NCBI RefSeq assembly: GCF_030272615.1
Contig: NC_081409.1
Location: 530,692,291-530,756,290, forward strand
From: Cryptomeria japonica
Lineage: Eukaryota > Streptophyta > Pinopsida > Cupressales > Cupressaceae
Direction: 5' to 3'
DNA length: 64,000 nucleotides
The notes beneath the pieces are model-generated. The model was not told the origin of the DNA. It worked only from the letters and a program-made list of their open reading frames with translations, and made no database searches. Every line of letters starts with the position of its first letter. The first letter of the stretch is position 1. The position numbers and the translations under genes were made by a program. This document shows positions 12,015 to 23,175 of the stretch, piece after piece.

Positions 12015-12165
12015 ACTGAAAACGGGTTCGAGCGAATGGGGGGTTCGACTTGCTCGAACCCAAAAGTCACCCACAGTTCGAGCGAACCCAGGTCCGCAAT
12101 GTGGTTCACTCGAACTCTAAGGGGTAGTTCGAGCGAACACCCCTATTTCGCTCGAACACCTAAAA
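12015..12165 (-). repeat. Element F word array (TTCGAGCGAA)
   Basis: About seven copies of TTCGAGCGAA or its reverse complement TTCGCTCGAA lie within 150 bp at roughly 20-25 bp spacing, about 340-490 bp from F's PBS. One copy is decayed (TTCACTCGAA). Confidence 0.85.
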
Positions 12166-12507
12166 AATCAAAGTTCCCACTTTCGCCAAATTCCTTCGTT
12201 GGCAAAAGTGGGAACCAACTTTGTGAATTCACCCTGCTATTTTACTAGTAAAATTAAATTGATGAACACAGCGAAACCTGAAACATAAAATCCAAAAATT
12301 ATACCTACTCAGGATGGCAGGAATGCAATAATGTTGTTTCTCCAGTCAATCCCATCATTTCCACAAGCAATCTCATCATTTCATTAAAACAAACATCAGC
12401 CAAGGTGTAAATCCACCTAAATTGTCGTGTTTTTTTCCTGCAAATATGAAAAATCCATCAAAAAACACACTAAAACAACATAAAACCTTAGATTGGAACC
12501 ATGAAGT
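12166..12507 (-). other. Element F leader next to the PBS
   Basis: Non-coding sequence between the word array and the PBS. I see no ORF or further repeat. Confidence 0.5.
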
Positions 12508-12527
12508 GAGTCCCACCAGGTATGCTA
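12508..12527 (-). promoter_or_regulatory. Element F primer-binding site
   Basis: The minus strand reads TAGCATACCTGGTGGGACTC, a close relative of the PBS of element E (TGGCATGCCTGGTGGGACCC). It is separated from the LTR end by four bases. The differences from E are mostly transitions. Confidence 0.65.
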
Positions 12528-12531
12528 GAAA

Positions 12532-13450
12532 TGTATGTAGAAAAAATCTGTGTGTAAACTATAGAAAAGATAAACTAAGCAATTAACAGACCCATCTCTT
12601 AACCACACTCAAGAGTAGGACGTTTTAAGAAGAAAAAAAACTTAGATAAACAAAATAAATCTAAGTAAAGCACAAATGATTTTTCTCCTTCGATTTTATT
12701 GTCCCCTGATTTGATTTGTGCTTGCTATATGGTAGATACTTGATTGTGCTTCATGATAGTGAATGCAAGATGGAAAACTAAGCAAGAAGTCATACAAAAT
12801 ACTATGCTAAATAGATGTGTTTATGCAAAAGAGTGAGCATTTTTGCATTATGAGGGTATGAAAATGAAAAAGTGGATGGTTTGTGAAGGAAAATGAGGGG
12901 TTTAAATAGGATTGAATGAGAGATGGAGGGGCATGAGAATGAGACACATGTCTCTAAAAAGGGCGAGTGTCATGGATGAGAATGACATGTGTCCTTAAGA
13001 AGGACATGTGTCTCTGAGGACACAAGTCCATTTGAGAGTAATTCACCCAAATTAGAAGGTTATATTCCAAAAGAGATTGAAAAATCATGATATTCCCATG
13101 TTTGAGGAAATTTGGGATATTTCCCCAAATTTTAGGAAATTTTCACCAAATTGAAAGCCATTGTCCAAATTTTAGGAAATTTGGGATATTTTAGGGAATT
13201 TTAGATATTTTGGGAATGTGCGGGAATATGGTGAGGGCAAGGGATAAGATTGACTAAAACCTTTGGTTAATTAGATGGGTTATGCTAGAGGAAGGGTTAG
13301 ATGGGGGTTAAAGTTAGGAGACATGTGGGGAAATAGAATTAATTAATTCTATGAAGGAATTTGAGAGGAAAAAGTCAATGTGAATTATATAATCAAATTA
13401 TATATTTGATATATTTAATAGAAGAAAAGGGACAAATTTAATTAATTAAA
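12532..13450 (-). repeat. Element F LTR, truncated at its start by element G
   Basis: The LTR ends (minus strand) in CTACATACA at 12532 beside the PBS. It extends at least 919 bp to where the Copia LTR begins. Its true start would lie beyond element G and is not visible. A weak TATA-like CTATTTAAA lies near 12900. Confidence 0.6.
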
Positions 13451-13452
13451 TG

Positions 13453-13750
13453 TGTTGGACTAAATTATTATTTACTCAATCTTAAGTTTATTTAAGCATA
13501 TTATTTTTTCTAGGTGGTAGGTAAAGTTTATTATATTTTATTGTTACCTACTTCTAGTATTTCATGTCGGGTGGTTGTACCTACCCTCTCACCTCATTGG
13601 TGCTTGTATTTCATTCTTTCCTTTATAAGGAGAGCTCATGTATATTTTCATTTATCTCAATGCAATCATCATTTCTGGTAAAATATCATTTCTCTCTATT
13701 GTGAAGGTTTATAGTTGTTTGTAGGTTTTGGGAAATTTATAATTTCTACA
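13453..13750 (+). repeat. Element G 5' LTR (Copia type)
   Basis: This 298-bp LTR starts TGTTGGACTAAA and ends TTTCTACA, immediately before the PBS. A start at 13451 (TGTG) is also possible. A TATA box lies at 13624-13630 (TATAAGG). Confidence 0.75.
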
Positions 13751-13763
13751 TGATATCAGAGCC
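13751..13763 (+). promoter_or_regulatory. Element G primer-binding site (initiator tRNA-Met)
   Basis: TGATATCAGAGCC differs by one base from TGGTATCAGAGCC, which is complementary to the 3' end of plant initiator tRNA-Met, the usual Copia primer. Confidence 0.85.
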
Positions 13764-15221
13764 ATCTTTCAGTGACTTCTTCTGTATTTGAGAAGTGTGC
13801 ATTAGGTTTGAGATCAACTTTGGTTGCAGTGGTAGATCCTTTGTTTGGTCAACCTACACTATTATTTGGCCAACCTTGGTCAGATTATTTATAGAAAAGA
13901 GCATTTATCTAGGGATTGTTGTACCATTATTATTTGGCACAATATCATTTTTTTCTTTCCAAGATAATTTATGTTTTAATTGTGGTTCCATATTTGAGCT
14001 TTGCAACCATTCATTGGCTTGTCAATTTTGGTGATGTTGATTGCATTGGACCAGTGTAATCATGCACTTCTATCATGTGGGTACATTGGCGTGGTTGCTA
14101 GATATTCTTGGTGTTTTGGCCAATATTTTTTGCAACAATCAAGTGTTACATAATTTTATTGACTAATCAATGCATTGGCTTTCATATCTTGAATATCTAG
14201 CCACTATCATTGGCGACATCATTACTACAAATTGGTCAAGTGACCAACGATAACAGAAAGGCTCAATTGTTTGATCACTGCAAGTGTTGTTTGCTAGTGC
14301 CTAGTGTATTGTTTTGAGTAGTTCATTTGCATATTGCTTGACCTAGTAGATCCTTAAATATGAAGGTTTCCCTTCTTTGTGGATTGTGGTAGGAACTCTT
14401 TGCAGTAGGTGACACAGTGGAGTTGGGTTTTATTGAATCCATGTTTTAACAGTCAACTTGTTCTTGGTGCTTCATAAATCTTTGCTCGCGTAGTAATTCT
14501 TGTATTTTAGTGGCTATTTTCACTGTTGGATCATATCTAATTGGCAGTTTGAGATCTTTTGTATTGAGATCATAGGGATCAGCTTTTACATCATGGCAGT
14601 TTGGGTGCTTTTGCATTACTGGTTGTGCTCTTTGTTTGGGAGTTCTATCCCTTCATTTATATAGGCATCCATACTCTCTTCATCGGTGGTGTGTATTTGA
14701 TCAACGTGATTGTGGGGAGGCTCTCATAGTTCATCGTTGTTGATTGGCATGCATTGTTGAATCTCTATAGTCAACTTTTGTTCATTTTCCAACCCAAGTT
14801 CCTATTTGGTATCCTTTATTGGCCCTTTTCCTAGGTGGTTCTACTTTCTCATTATTTCTTTGGATATTTAGATCCACATACAACACATTTCATATTGGTG
14901 GTTGTCTATATTATTGGTGCCAATGATTCACACTTTGATCGGGCATTTGTATTAGTTTGGTCCACCACTTGGCACTGTGTTGAGAATTGGATTGAAGCAC
15001 ATCCTAGTTAGGTGTTGCAATCTATATTTGACATGTGGCTTATGTGATTGGTTGATCTATCATTAGGCACCACATATTTCATATTATAGATCGACATTGT
15101 TTTGTGATTGTCATGTTTGGTGCAGATGCACTTGGTGATGTGGTTGTGTGAACTTATCTCTTTTGTGGCTTGTGGACTTTGGTGATTGGTGATTTGGTGT
15201 GTATCTTGAAGAATCATTATA
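13764..15221 (+). other. Element G leader
   Basis: About 1.45 kb lie between PBS and gag with no sustained ORF. It is unusually long for a Copia leader. TTGGT- and CATTGG-containing phrases recur. Only short accidental ORFs occur. Confidence 0.5.
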
Positions 15222-15344
15222 ATGAGTTATCTAATAACTTTGGAGAAAGAAAATTATAGGGAATGGAGTGAATTAATTCTCACCCATCTTAGTGAGTGGC
15301 ATTTATTGTCCTATTTGTATAATGAGGTTCCTTGCCCTAGTACC
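15222..15344 (+). pseudogene. gag: Element G gag, first 41 codons, cut by element B
   Basis: The ATG at 15222 begins MSYLITLEKENYREWSEL. The LxxENYxxW pattern is typical of the start of plant Copia gag (UBN2/DUF4219-like). The frame is open until TGTAATACCC, the first bases of element B's LTR, at 15345. The remainder of gag would resume beyond the right end of B. Confidence 0.7.
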
Positions 15345-15791
15345 TGTAATACCCTAAAAATGGTCATCTAAACCATGGGACCCTCATCTCGACAACATCA
15401 CCAAGGTCCTAACCAAAGGCAATTAAAATTAATCTTGAGCACATAATTAATTTCTTAAATCATCAATGTCACATGGCAAATTAATCACTCTAAATTAATT
15501 AAATAAATATGCTTAATTAATTAATCATTTCAAGTAAATTATTTTTAAACAATTATCCTATTTATTTTATTAAATATCCTAGCATATTTAGTTAAATAAA
15601 TCAATTTGCCATCAAATCATCAAAAAAGGAATTAATTAGAAAAAAGAATTAAAATTTGAGAAAAGAAATCAAATGGAGATAATCTTGAAAATCAAATTAA
15701 AATTTGAAAAATCTCAAAAAAGCAATTAAAACAATTAAATCTCAAAATTGACGAAAATAGAGAATAAATCAATTTTTTCCGATTTTATCTT
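15345..15791 (+). repeat. Element B 5' LTR, first part
   Basis: Starts TGTAATACCC inside the Copia gag and is interrupted after 447 bp by the LTR of element A. Joined with 44779-45352 it makes an LTR of about 1.02 kb. Confidence 0.8.
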
Positions 15792-17267
15792 TGTAGACAT
15801 ATAAAAATGACCATATTCCTAAATGAATATTTAATGTTCATTTTATTCTCATTCCTCTATTTAGTTAAATCTAATTAAATTAAATCACCCACATTCCTCT
15901 ATTTTAATTAAATAAATTATTCAATTTATTTATTTAAATTCACTTAGGCCTTTTAAATCATTTAATTGAATAAATAATTTTATTTAATTAAATCTCTTCT
16001 CTCTACTTTTTAATTAAATTTACATTTAATTAAATAGTTCACCCCAATTAAATAAATCTAATTTATTTAAAATCCCCAACTTGCAACCAAATTGAAATAA
16101 AGCAATTTATTTTAATTAAATCCTATTATTTCTCACCCACTTGCATTTTCCTACATCTCCCACTTGCCTCCTAACCCTCTTCCTAAATTCTTCTAGAACC
16201 TATCTAATCCTAATCAATTAAGCTAAACCCTTCAATTATCCCCTTTCCTTAAATTTGAGGAGGTCACTTCTCAAATTTGGAGTAAAGTCTTCCAAAGGAA
16301 TTAAAGCCTTTATCCCTTCAACAAGCTAACTTGTTGAAAACCCCCAAATTTGGAAGGACTCTTACAAATTTGTGCCCAAAGTCTTCAAACCATTAATGGT
16401 TAGCTAACCCTTAGTGGCATGGCTAGAGAATTTTTGCCTAACTCAACCCTCATCTAACCCAAGGGTCTCATCAAGCATTCATTGCGTTGACCATGGTTAT
16501 CCCTTTAACCCTTGCACAAGAGTTTAACCTTTGGGTAAAATCTTTATCCAATGGATAACCTTAACCTAACCTTAACCTTTACCTTCTAAGGTAGCCATGA
16601 GGTCTTCTCAAGCATTTAATGCTTCTTACTTCTCCTCTCAAGCAGTCATATGTTGACAATTATCACTATTTCAATGGTGAGAATTGTAAACATAGATTGA
16701 TTAACTTTCAATCTTGGCCCTTGATAGGATTATCCAATCTTGACCATCCATTTCCAAATTTTCCCTATAAATAGAGCTCTCATTCCTCCATTTCAAGGAT
16801 CTAGGTCTTTAAGCATCATACTTATACTTAATTTTAACAAGCATTTAGCCTCTCTTTGCAATAGAAATAAATCTAATAATCATTTTAGAGTATTTCTATC
16901 ATCTTAGATTAAATCATATAGCTAGTATATCATGTTAGGATAGTATTTTTACTAACCTTGTCATCTTATCATCTAGTTTAGTTCATTTACTAGAATCATG
17001 CATAAATAGGATGCATTCATTATAAATTCAATCAAAAGCATCCCTCGTTCTTGCATTCGTGATCCCTAAGTCACTTTTCACAGTGATCAGAGAGAAAAGG
17101 CATTAGCTTGAGGGTCCTTGTGAGATAGACAACCATGAAACACTCCTTGGGAAGTTGAGCCATTCCTCATGGCTCCATAACTTGCACCAAGAGTCCCATG
17201 GGTGTGTGGGCAAGTCTTTGAATATTTTCACATTTTGGATTTCATTGAACCGCTTTTCCTGCATACA
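15792..17267 (+). repeat. Element A 5' LTR
   Basis: 1476 bp, from TGTAGACATA to CATACA. It is nearly collinear with 43321-44778. It keeps about 19 bp near 16290 that the 3' copy lost between two TAAAG repeats. Confidence 0.92.
16766..16773 (+). promoter_or_regulatory. TATA box of element A 5' LTR
   Basis: CCCTATAAATAGAGCTCTC, with the identical context CCCTATAAATAGGGCTCTC at 44276-44283 in the 3' LTR. It is probably the LTR core promoter, with transcription starting about 30 bp downstream. Confidence 0.7.
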
Positions 17268-17271
17268 TTTA

Positions 17272-17289
17272 TGGTGCCCACCATGGGGC
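17272..17289 (+). promoter_or_regulatory. Element A primer-binding site (tRNA-Lys type)
   Basis: TGGTGCCCACCATGGGGC lies four bases after the LTR. It matches TGGCGCCCACCGTGGGGC, the complement of the 3' end of plant tRNA-Lys(CUU), except for two transitions at CpG sites, as expected from deamination of methylated cytosine. Confidence 0.8.
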
Positions 17290-17355
17290 ATAACCCCATT
17301 AATCAAATCAGTTTTTGAATTTGACCAACTTTGTAGTTACGCAGGAAACAAGAAT

Positions 17356-17590
17356 TGGCACGTCGAAAAATTTTCTTAGCACATCCGATATACTGTTCGG
17401 TGCGTTGGACTCATTTCCTAGCACGTAGAAACCCTCTCCCAACGCATAGAATTATTTAATTTTTTCCTGTAGCTTTCAGCACGGAAATTTAACAGTCCAG
17501 TGCATTTGTAAAACATTTTAGCATGTAGGGTTAGTCTGATAGCGCATCCGAGGCATTCTATAGCGCGTACAGTGTATTCTGTAGCGCATC
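17356..17590 (+). repeat. Element A word array, PBS-proximal cluster (TAGCGCAT)
   Basis: About ten copies of the word AGCGCAT and its CpG-decayed forms (AGCACGT, AGTGCAT, AGCATGT) at about 20-28 bp spacing, with unrelated sequence between. Confidence 0.85.
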
Positions 17591-18277
17591 ACAAATAGAA
17601 GGCAAAAAATAATTTGTAACAAAGAACTCAAAATTTAGACTTGTGGAAGTTCACAAAGCCATCATTTTTCTAACTAATTAACTGTTTATTTTGTAGGTTA
17701 CTAATGGTTTAATTGTAGGTTTGGACCTCATTTTTATTTAAGCTAGATTTAAAGTAATTGGAAATTTTCTTACTAACTTAGCTAAGTTAGTTAAAAAAAT
17801 TTAATTTCTTTCATTTCTTGTTTAAAGTTAAAAATTGAACTCACACTTTATTTGGGAACTTCAAAAGAACCACAACAAAAATCTTTCTTGCTTTCCTAGG
17901 AGAAAAACTTTCATTTGGGCATCTAAAAAGGACAAAACAATCTTTCATTTTGCAAAAGAGCTTTAAAAAGAACCTCACCATCCTTTGGTGTATAAAAGGA
18001 TCAATTTTTAAACTTTTGCAAGGTAAAAAATAAAAGAACCCACACTTGTCCAATTTTATTCAAAGTTAAAGAGGGAAGTTCTTCCCCTTTGTCAATTTAT
18101 TTTGTTGACCAAAATCGAAGTTTTTCTTTGTTGACCAGGTTTCATTTTCTAGATCAGATAATCACTGATTTGATGGAATAAAATGAACACCATGTTTTTG
18201 TGGAGCAATATCTCCATATAGATTTTACCAAATCATTGCAATAAAAGGCTAAAAAGAGCACTTGTGTGCTTCGCTTC

Positions 18278-18500
18278 GAAAGTGGAAGGTATATGCTCTC
18301 CCCTTAACTGGGTGATCAAAAAGCCAAACCACTCTCATGCTTTTAGTGTTTATAAGCATTAAAACCTTTAGCAAGCTTGCCCTCCCGAGGAGTTGAACAA
18401 CTCTTAAAGCCATTCTTTGGCCGGTGTGAGGGGAACGACCTAAGTGGGGAACGACTTTGACACCAAGTGTTCCAACCCACTATAATTAAAAGTGGAAAGT
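18278..18500 (+). other. Conserved leader block in element A
   Basis: Similar in order and motifs to 50685-50870 (B) and 31350-31560 (D). All contain a TATGCTCTC motif followed about 150 bp later by AACGACC or AATGACCC and a CCAACYCACTATAA-like motif. There is no open frame, so an RNA-level role such as packaging or translation control is possible (inference). Confidence 0.6.
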
Positions 18501-19125
18501 GAAGAAAGTCCTTTTCAACAGTTGCACACAGCGATTAGCCTTCCCCTAGTATCTTTATGATATGTAAAGCCTTTTTTCTAAAGGTTGGGAAGCCTCCTGA
18601 GAGAGTTTATCATTGATGGCCAAACAGGATGCTTGATTGCGAACTTTAGCATTAAAAAATTTGAGCCAAGTTAGTATCCAAACACTTGCAGTATCATAGT
18701 GCAAGGGTGTGGAAGAATCTGCCCCCAAGACTACTCACCATATATCTCCCAAGATAACTACTCAATTGTGAAGCAGTTCACTTTGAGTTAATTTCTGGCA
18801 AAAGGCAAAAAAATGGGCACCCCCTAGGGGGTGACAAGGTTGTTTGAGATGACGGAGTATCAAGACTAGTGAGCTATGGTATTGTCGATGACCCCTGAAT
18901 AAAGAGTCTGATTGAATTGTATTTTCTGTACCCAAACCTATTAAAACACTAAAGATTTGAGCACATCCTTGCAGAACATACACTCATTGTTTAGACTAGG
19001 CAAAATGGTTATCTCTTTTATGTTGTGCTTTCATTTCTTACTTCAGAAAATCATCTATCATCATTGAAACAAAGTTCACAAATCACAGAAAACCACCAAG
19101 TCAAAACTATTAGGGTAGTTTAGTG

Positions 19126-19445
19126 CATAAGAGCAACATCTTAGCGCATGCAAGCTTCAACATAACGCATCAGTACTGAACTTTAGTGCATAGTCAATCC
19201 CAAATAAACAGTTTTAACCTTAGCATTTTCAGAAAACATTCTAGCACGTTGAGACCAAACACTAGCATGTTAAGATCAGCTGTTAGCGCACTAATACGAC
19301 ACATCAACACATAACCTTTCAAACCAAACCAAAATCAAGCAGACCAAGTTAGCACGTCAGAAGGGCAGCTTAGCACGTGAAGACCATTCTCTAGCGCTTT
19401 GTGAAAATTTGGTAGCACATTGGGTTTCTGGCTTAGCGCATAGCC
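19126..19445 (+). repeat. Element A word array, gag-proximal cluster (TAGCGCAT)
   Basis: About 14 copies of TAGCGCAT-type words (TAGCGCATG, TAGCACGTG, TAGCGCACT, AACGCATCA), mostly 20-24 bp apart, all in the same orientation as in the first cluster. Confidence 0.88.
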
Positions 19446-20349
19446 GAAACTGCGAAAACAGGGGGCAAAACAGAAACTATTTTTGAAAATTCTATAAACA
19501 ATTTAGGAAGCCCTTTTTCCTTGCTTGAACTCCATCAGATAGAAAATTGAAATCAGAGTATCAAAACTACTCCAAAAGCAAATTTTATTTAAAACAAAGT
19601 TGTCAAAATCCAAAAACTAGTCAAGAGATAAAACACATCTCTCCTATCAAAATCAGGAAACACCATCACATGTATTAAAAGGTCCTTCAATGAAATGGAT
19701 TTTTATCCAAAAGCATACTGGTTTCAAACTCCAAGTTGTCAAATTGAGTTTCCATATCGGAAAGCTCTTATTCCATATCATTTGACATGCTTTGTCATGA
19801 GGGGGCATCTAAACCTTCATTTGATAAAAGTAAAACTTAAAGTTTTCAAACAAGATATCTAAATCCAAAACAAATCAAAGGAAACCATTGATCACTTGTG
19901 TATGACTAATCCTCATATTCTGAGAAGAAAGAGTATTTATCATAACACTAAGTTGAGGAAACAACAACCTAGTTCTCTGAAACTTGCCAAATGGAATAGA
20001 TTTTTATACATCAATCACCAACTCTTCAAATCTCATTGAATATTCCTCCGTCATATGTGCTTGTATCTTCAAGACAAAACAAATGAATTTGACAAAGAAC
20101 AGTTGAGGAGTAGAGCATTCTGTCAAAAATCAACATTCAATCAATGCCCAAATCAAGGAGGAAAGATCAATCCATCTTTCTTCCCCGAACTGTGCATCAC
20201 TTACAATATACCTCGATTTGAACCACCAACCCCTGAGAAAAATATCATAGAGGAGTTCATTCCCTTTGTCACAGAAAGTTTCTACTAGATGCTCATTGTT
20301 ACTCACTCTCAACAAAACAAACAAAGAAAACCACAACCAGAGTCCAGCA

Positions 20350-22087
20350 TGGGTCGAAGATTATCAAATCCTTTTGATTATCCAAATCTAGAAGACACAG
20401 AAATTACTCCTCCAAGAGTGTCAAGAAAGCACTTCATTTCAAAAACTTGTGGAAAAACTCATGGAAACCGACAAAGAAAAATACCTACTCATGCTCACAA
20501 GAAAAGGACTTAAACTCCCTGAAGACTTCGATACTAACATATTTAGAACAAGGTCTCAACATTATTCTTATAAGAATGACAAAGAGAGGAGAAAGCACGT
20601 GACCCTAAAAAAAACATACCTGAGCAAAACTTATCTGAGCAGAATTTACCCAAGCAATGCATCCCTGAGAAAAACATGCCGCTACACACACCATTCCAAA
20701 CTAGAAACAATGTAAGGGAAGAACTCTTCCCTCGGCAAACGAATGCACCCTTGGTTGCTCTTACACAACAAATACAAATGCTGCAAAAAGAGATGAAAGA
20801 CATGCGACAAGGATCAACAGTACGGTATTCCTTGAATGAAATTTGTCCTTATCCTTTTGAAAGGAGGTTAAACATAGTACCTTTTCCCCCAAATTCAGAC
20901 ATTCCCAAATTTCACAAATATGATGGGAAAAGTGATCCTCGTGATCATGTCTGGAAATTCTGTACCATGAACCTCAAATTTGCCCATCATGACACTTATT
21001 TAATGAGATTATTTCCAAGAAGCCTGGGAGGGTAAACCATGGAATGGTTATCCAAAATCACACCTCTTGTTAGATCCTTTGATGAGTTAGTCAACAAATT
21101 TATAACTCAATATTCCTACAACATTCAACATGCCAACACCATGCTAGATGTCTACAATACCAAACAGAAAAACAATGACAATGTTAGCGATGAATGGTCT
21201 CAAGGTATCCTCAAGATGTACCTGAGAAGGAAAAGATGGAAATTTTCATTGACAATTTAAATAGCGAGATGAGTTACATACTCAAACTCCAATGCATACC
21301 ATCTTTTTCTAAATTGATTGAAAATGGCATCCAAGTAGAGGAGGCATGTGTCAAGAAAGGCACATTGAAATTTTTCAAAGAAGGGATGAATTTGTCCAAC
21401 TCTAATTACAATAACCAAAATAACAACAACTTAGACAAATATAGGTTCTAGACCAGAAACAAAAACACTAGAAATGAAGGAGGAAATGAAACTAATGATG
21501 TGAAATCCAAGCAACCGGTGTTAGCTTTATCAGGTAATCCTCAGGCTACCAAGAATAAAAAAGGTGCTAACCAAGGTACTAAAACTTATGCACCAACTAC
21601 CAATCAAGATCATCTTAACAACACCAACAATACCCAAGACAATAACACCAATCAAGGACCTAATACAAACTCATGAGGTAACACCAACAACTTTACAAAA
21701 TGCATCTACACACCATTAGGGCAATCATTAGAGTTAGCATTCAGAGAACTCCTGGCAAACAAAATTATCACCTTGCTAGCAATCAACAACTTAGAACCAC
21801 AAATCAAACCACCCTGGTGGAATGACTCACACTTTTGTGATTTTCATCGGAACAAAGGACATCAAACAAATGATTGCATGAGACTAAAAAACATTGTTCA
21901 AGACATGATTGATAGAGGTGATTTAACAGACGATGGTCTTGAGACAAATGGTGACCATGGTGCCTTTAAGAATCCTCTTCCAAACTACAACAAGGATGGA
22001 GCTTCAACCTCAAATGATACACATGGAGCTCGTATCAATCACATATACAATAACACCATCAATCATATATCAGCTGAGGACAATTAA
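20350..22087 (+). pseudogene. gag: Element A gag (capsid and zinc knuckle), frameshifted
   Basis: Retrotransposon gag precursor, which would package the element's RNA. The ATG at 20350 (MGRRLSNPFDYPN) is chosen by analogy to the gag start of element B. After two frame changes near 20450 and 20680 the frame contains EICPYPFE, then the capsid domain (about 20900-21350), with FPRSLGG, a TAA at 21033, and EWLSKITPLVRSFDELVN, the hallmark of plant gypsy gag. Another frame change near 21195 leads to KMEIFIDNLNSEMSYIL. An N/T/Q-rich linker follows. The zinc knuckle is at about 21835-21890 (CDFHRNKGHQTNDC, the CxxH/GHxxxxC form typical of this group). In-frame stops lie at 21449 and 21675. Protease follows in the same frame. 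Confidence 0.88.
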
Positions 22088-22790
22088 GTAAATGTTATTA
22101 TAGTCAAGGACACACACGAACATGAATCAATCAATGTAACCACCAAAGCTCAAAAATATGTCTTGAAGGGACATATATTAGTAGCAAACACCATACCCAA
22201 GATTCAATATGACTTGGTCAGTCAACTGCGCAAAACTCCTGCTCAAATATCTATACTTGAGTTGCTGAATCTTTCACCAAAACACAAGGACATCTTGGAA
22301 CAAGCACTATTGGAAACAAATGTACCCCAAGATCTGGATACTGACAAATTCCAAGCCATGGTGGCTCACATGAAAGAGCCTCATAATCTCACCTTTTCCG
22401 AGTAGGATAATATTTCATTAAGCCATCCACACAATACTCCACTCCACATTGAATTCTTGGTCTACAAACATCGAGTCAAAAGAGTATTAATAGATGGAGG
22501 AGCTGGACTCAATATCTGTACCTTAAAACTTATCCATGCATTAGGCTTCTCTGAGTAGTCTATTGATCCATACAAAAAAGATCACTATCAAAGCATATGA
22601 TGATGAAGAAAGATCATCCAAAGGAATAGTGGTGTTGCCAAATCAAGTAGGACCAATACAAAAGGATACTATGTGCCAAGTCTTAGACATAGACCTCACA
22701 TATAATATCTTATTGGGTCGACCTTGGACTTCTACTTATCACCAGTGTGTTAAGTTCCCCTACAATGGATAGGAGATTTCTATATCCATA
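22088..22790 (+). pseudogene. Element A protease region
   Basis: Retropepsin-type aspartic protease that would cut the Gag-Pol polyprotein. The frame continues from gag through ISILELLNLSPKHKDIL to the active-site motif LIDGGAGLNICT at about 22483-22520. DGGA replaces the more common DTGA/DSGA and is usual in Tat elements. A TAG precedes SIDPYKK, and the frame shifts near 22565. The C-terminal landmark YNILLGRPW is at about 22705-22735. Element B has the same order and spacing. The stop at 22403 and the shift make it inactive. Confidence 0.85.
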
Positions 22791-23175
22791 GATCATAACC
22801 CTTTTCAACATTGTAATGCTATGGGGGCAGCCCAAGATAGTTTGGTTCCACATAATAGAGAAAAACGAAGTTCCTCAACACCAAATCTTCAGCAAGAAAA
22901 GTCTAAATCGCTATCTATGGATTTCAAGCAGAAAATGAAAATCAAAGAACAAGGTATGGGAGAATACTCTTTGGAACCCCTATGTCTAACCAACTTACCA
23001 ACATTGCCTAAATCTCATGGGTTACCTTCATTATCAACACATCAAGCAACGCAACCCATCACCAAGTTTGATGGCAAATTCATTCAACTAGGCACACTAG
23101 CACATGAATCAGAGGAGAAGGACATCCTTAGTTGGCTATACAAGGATGAGGAAGAAGACAGAGAAAATAATATGG

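Larger units (their letters stand above)
4133..13450 (-). mobile_element. Element F: partial, decayed LTR retrotransposon (minus strand)
   Basis: The right end has a PBS (12508-12527) and most of an LTR (12532-13450) in minus orientation. Going leftwards come a word array, an AT-rich spacer, a poly(A) insertion, a palindromic satellite, a decayed ORF and an AT-rich repeat region up to the LTR of element E. No RT or integrase motif was found, so it may be non-autonomous or heavily deleted. The left limit is unknown. Assigning 4133-7230 to F is inference. Confidence 0.5.
13453..15344 (+). mobile_element. Element G: 5' part of a Ty1/Copia retrotransposon
   Basis: The order is LTR (13453-13750), initiator-Met-type PBS, a leader of about 1.45 kb and the first codons of gag, where the LTR of element B cuts in at 15345. 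The rest should lie beyond the right end of B, outside the window. Copia membership is inferred from the PBS, the short LTR and the gag start. Confidence 0.75.
17290..20349 (+). other. Element A long untranslated leader
   Basis: About 3 kb separate the PBS and gag. Two clusters of the word TAGCGCAT (17356-17590 and 19126-19445) flank a block (about 18278-18500) that resembles leaders of B, D and E: a TATGCTCTC motif, a GGGAACGAC motif and a CCAACCCACTATAATTAAA motif. The stretches 17600-18270 and 18510-19120 show no ORF or repeat I can support. 19450-20349 is also non-coding apart from short accidental ORFs. Confidence 0.7.

Noticed and set aside
17356-19445. CRISPR-like regular spacing of short repeats
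   Set aside because: The repeated word is only 8-10 bp and degenerate, spacers vary, there are no cas genes, and the DNA is plant nuclear sequence full of LTR elements.
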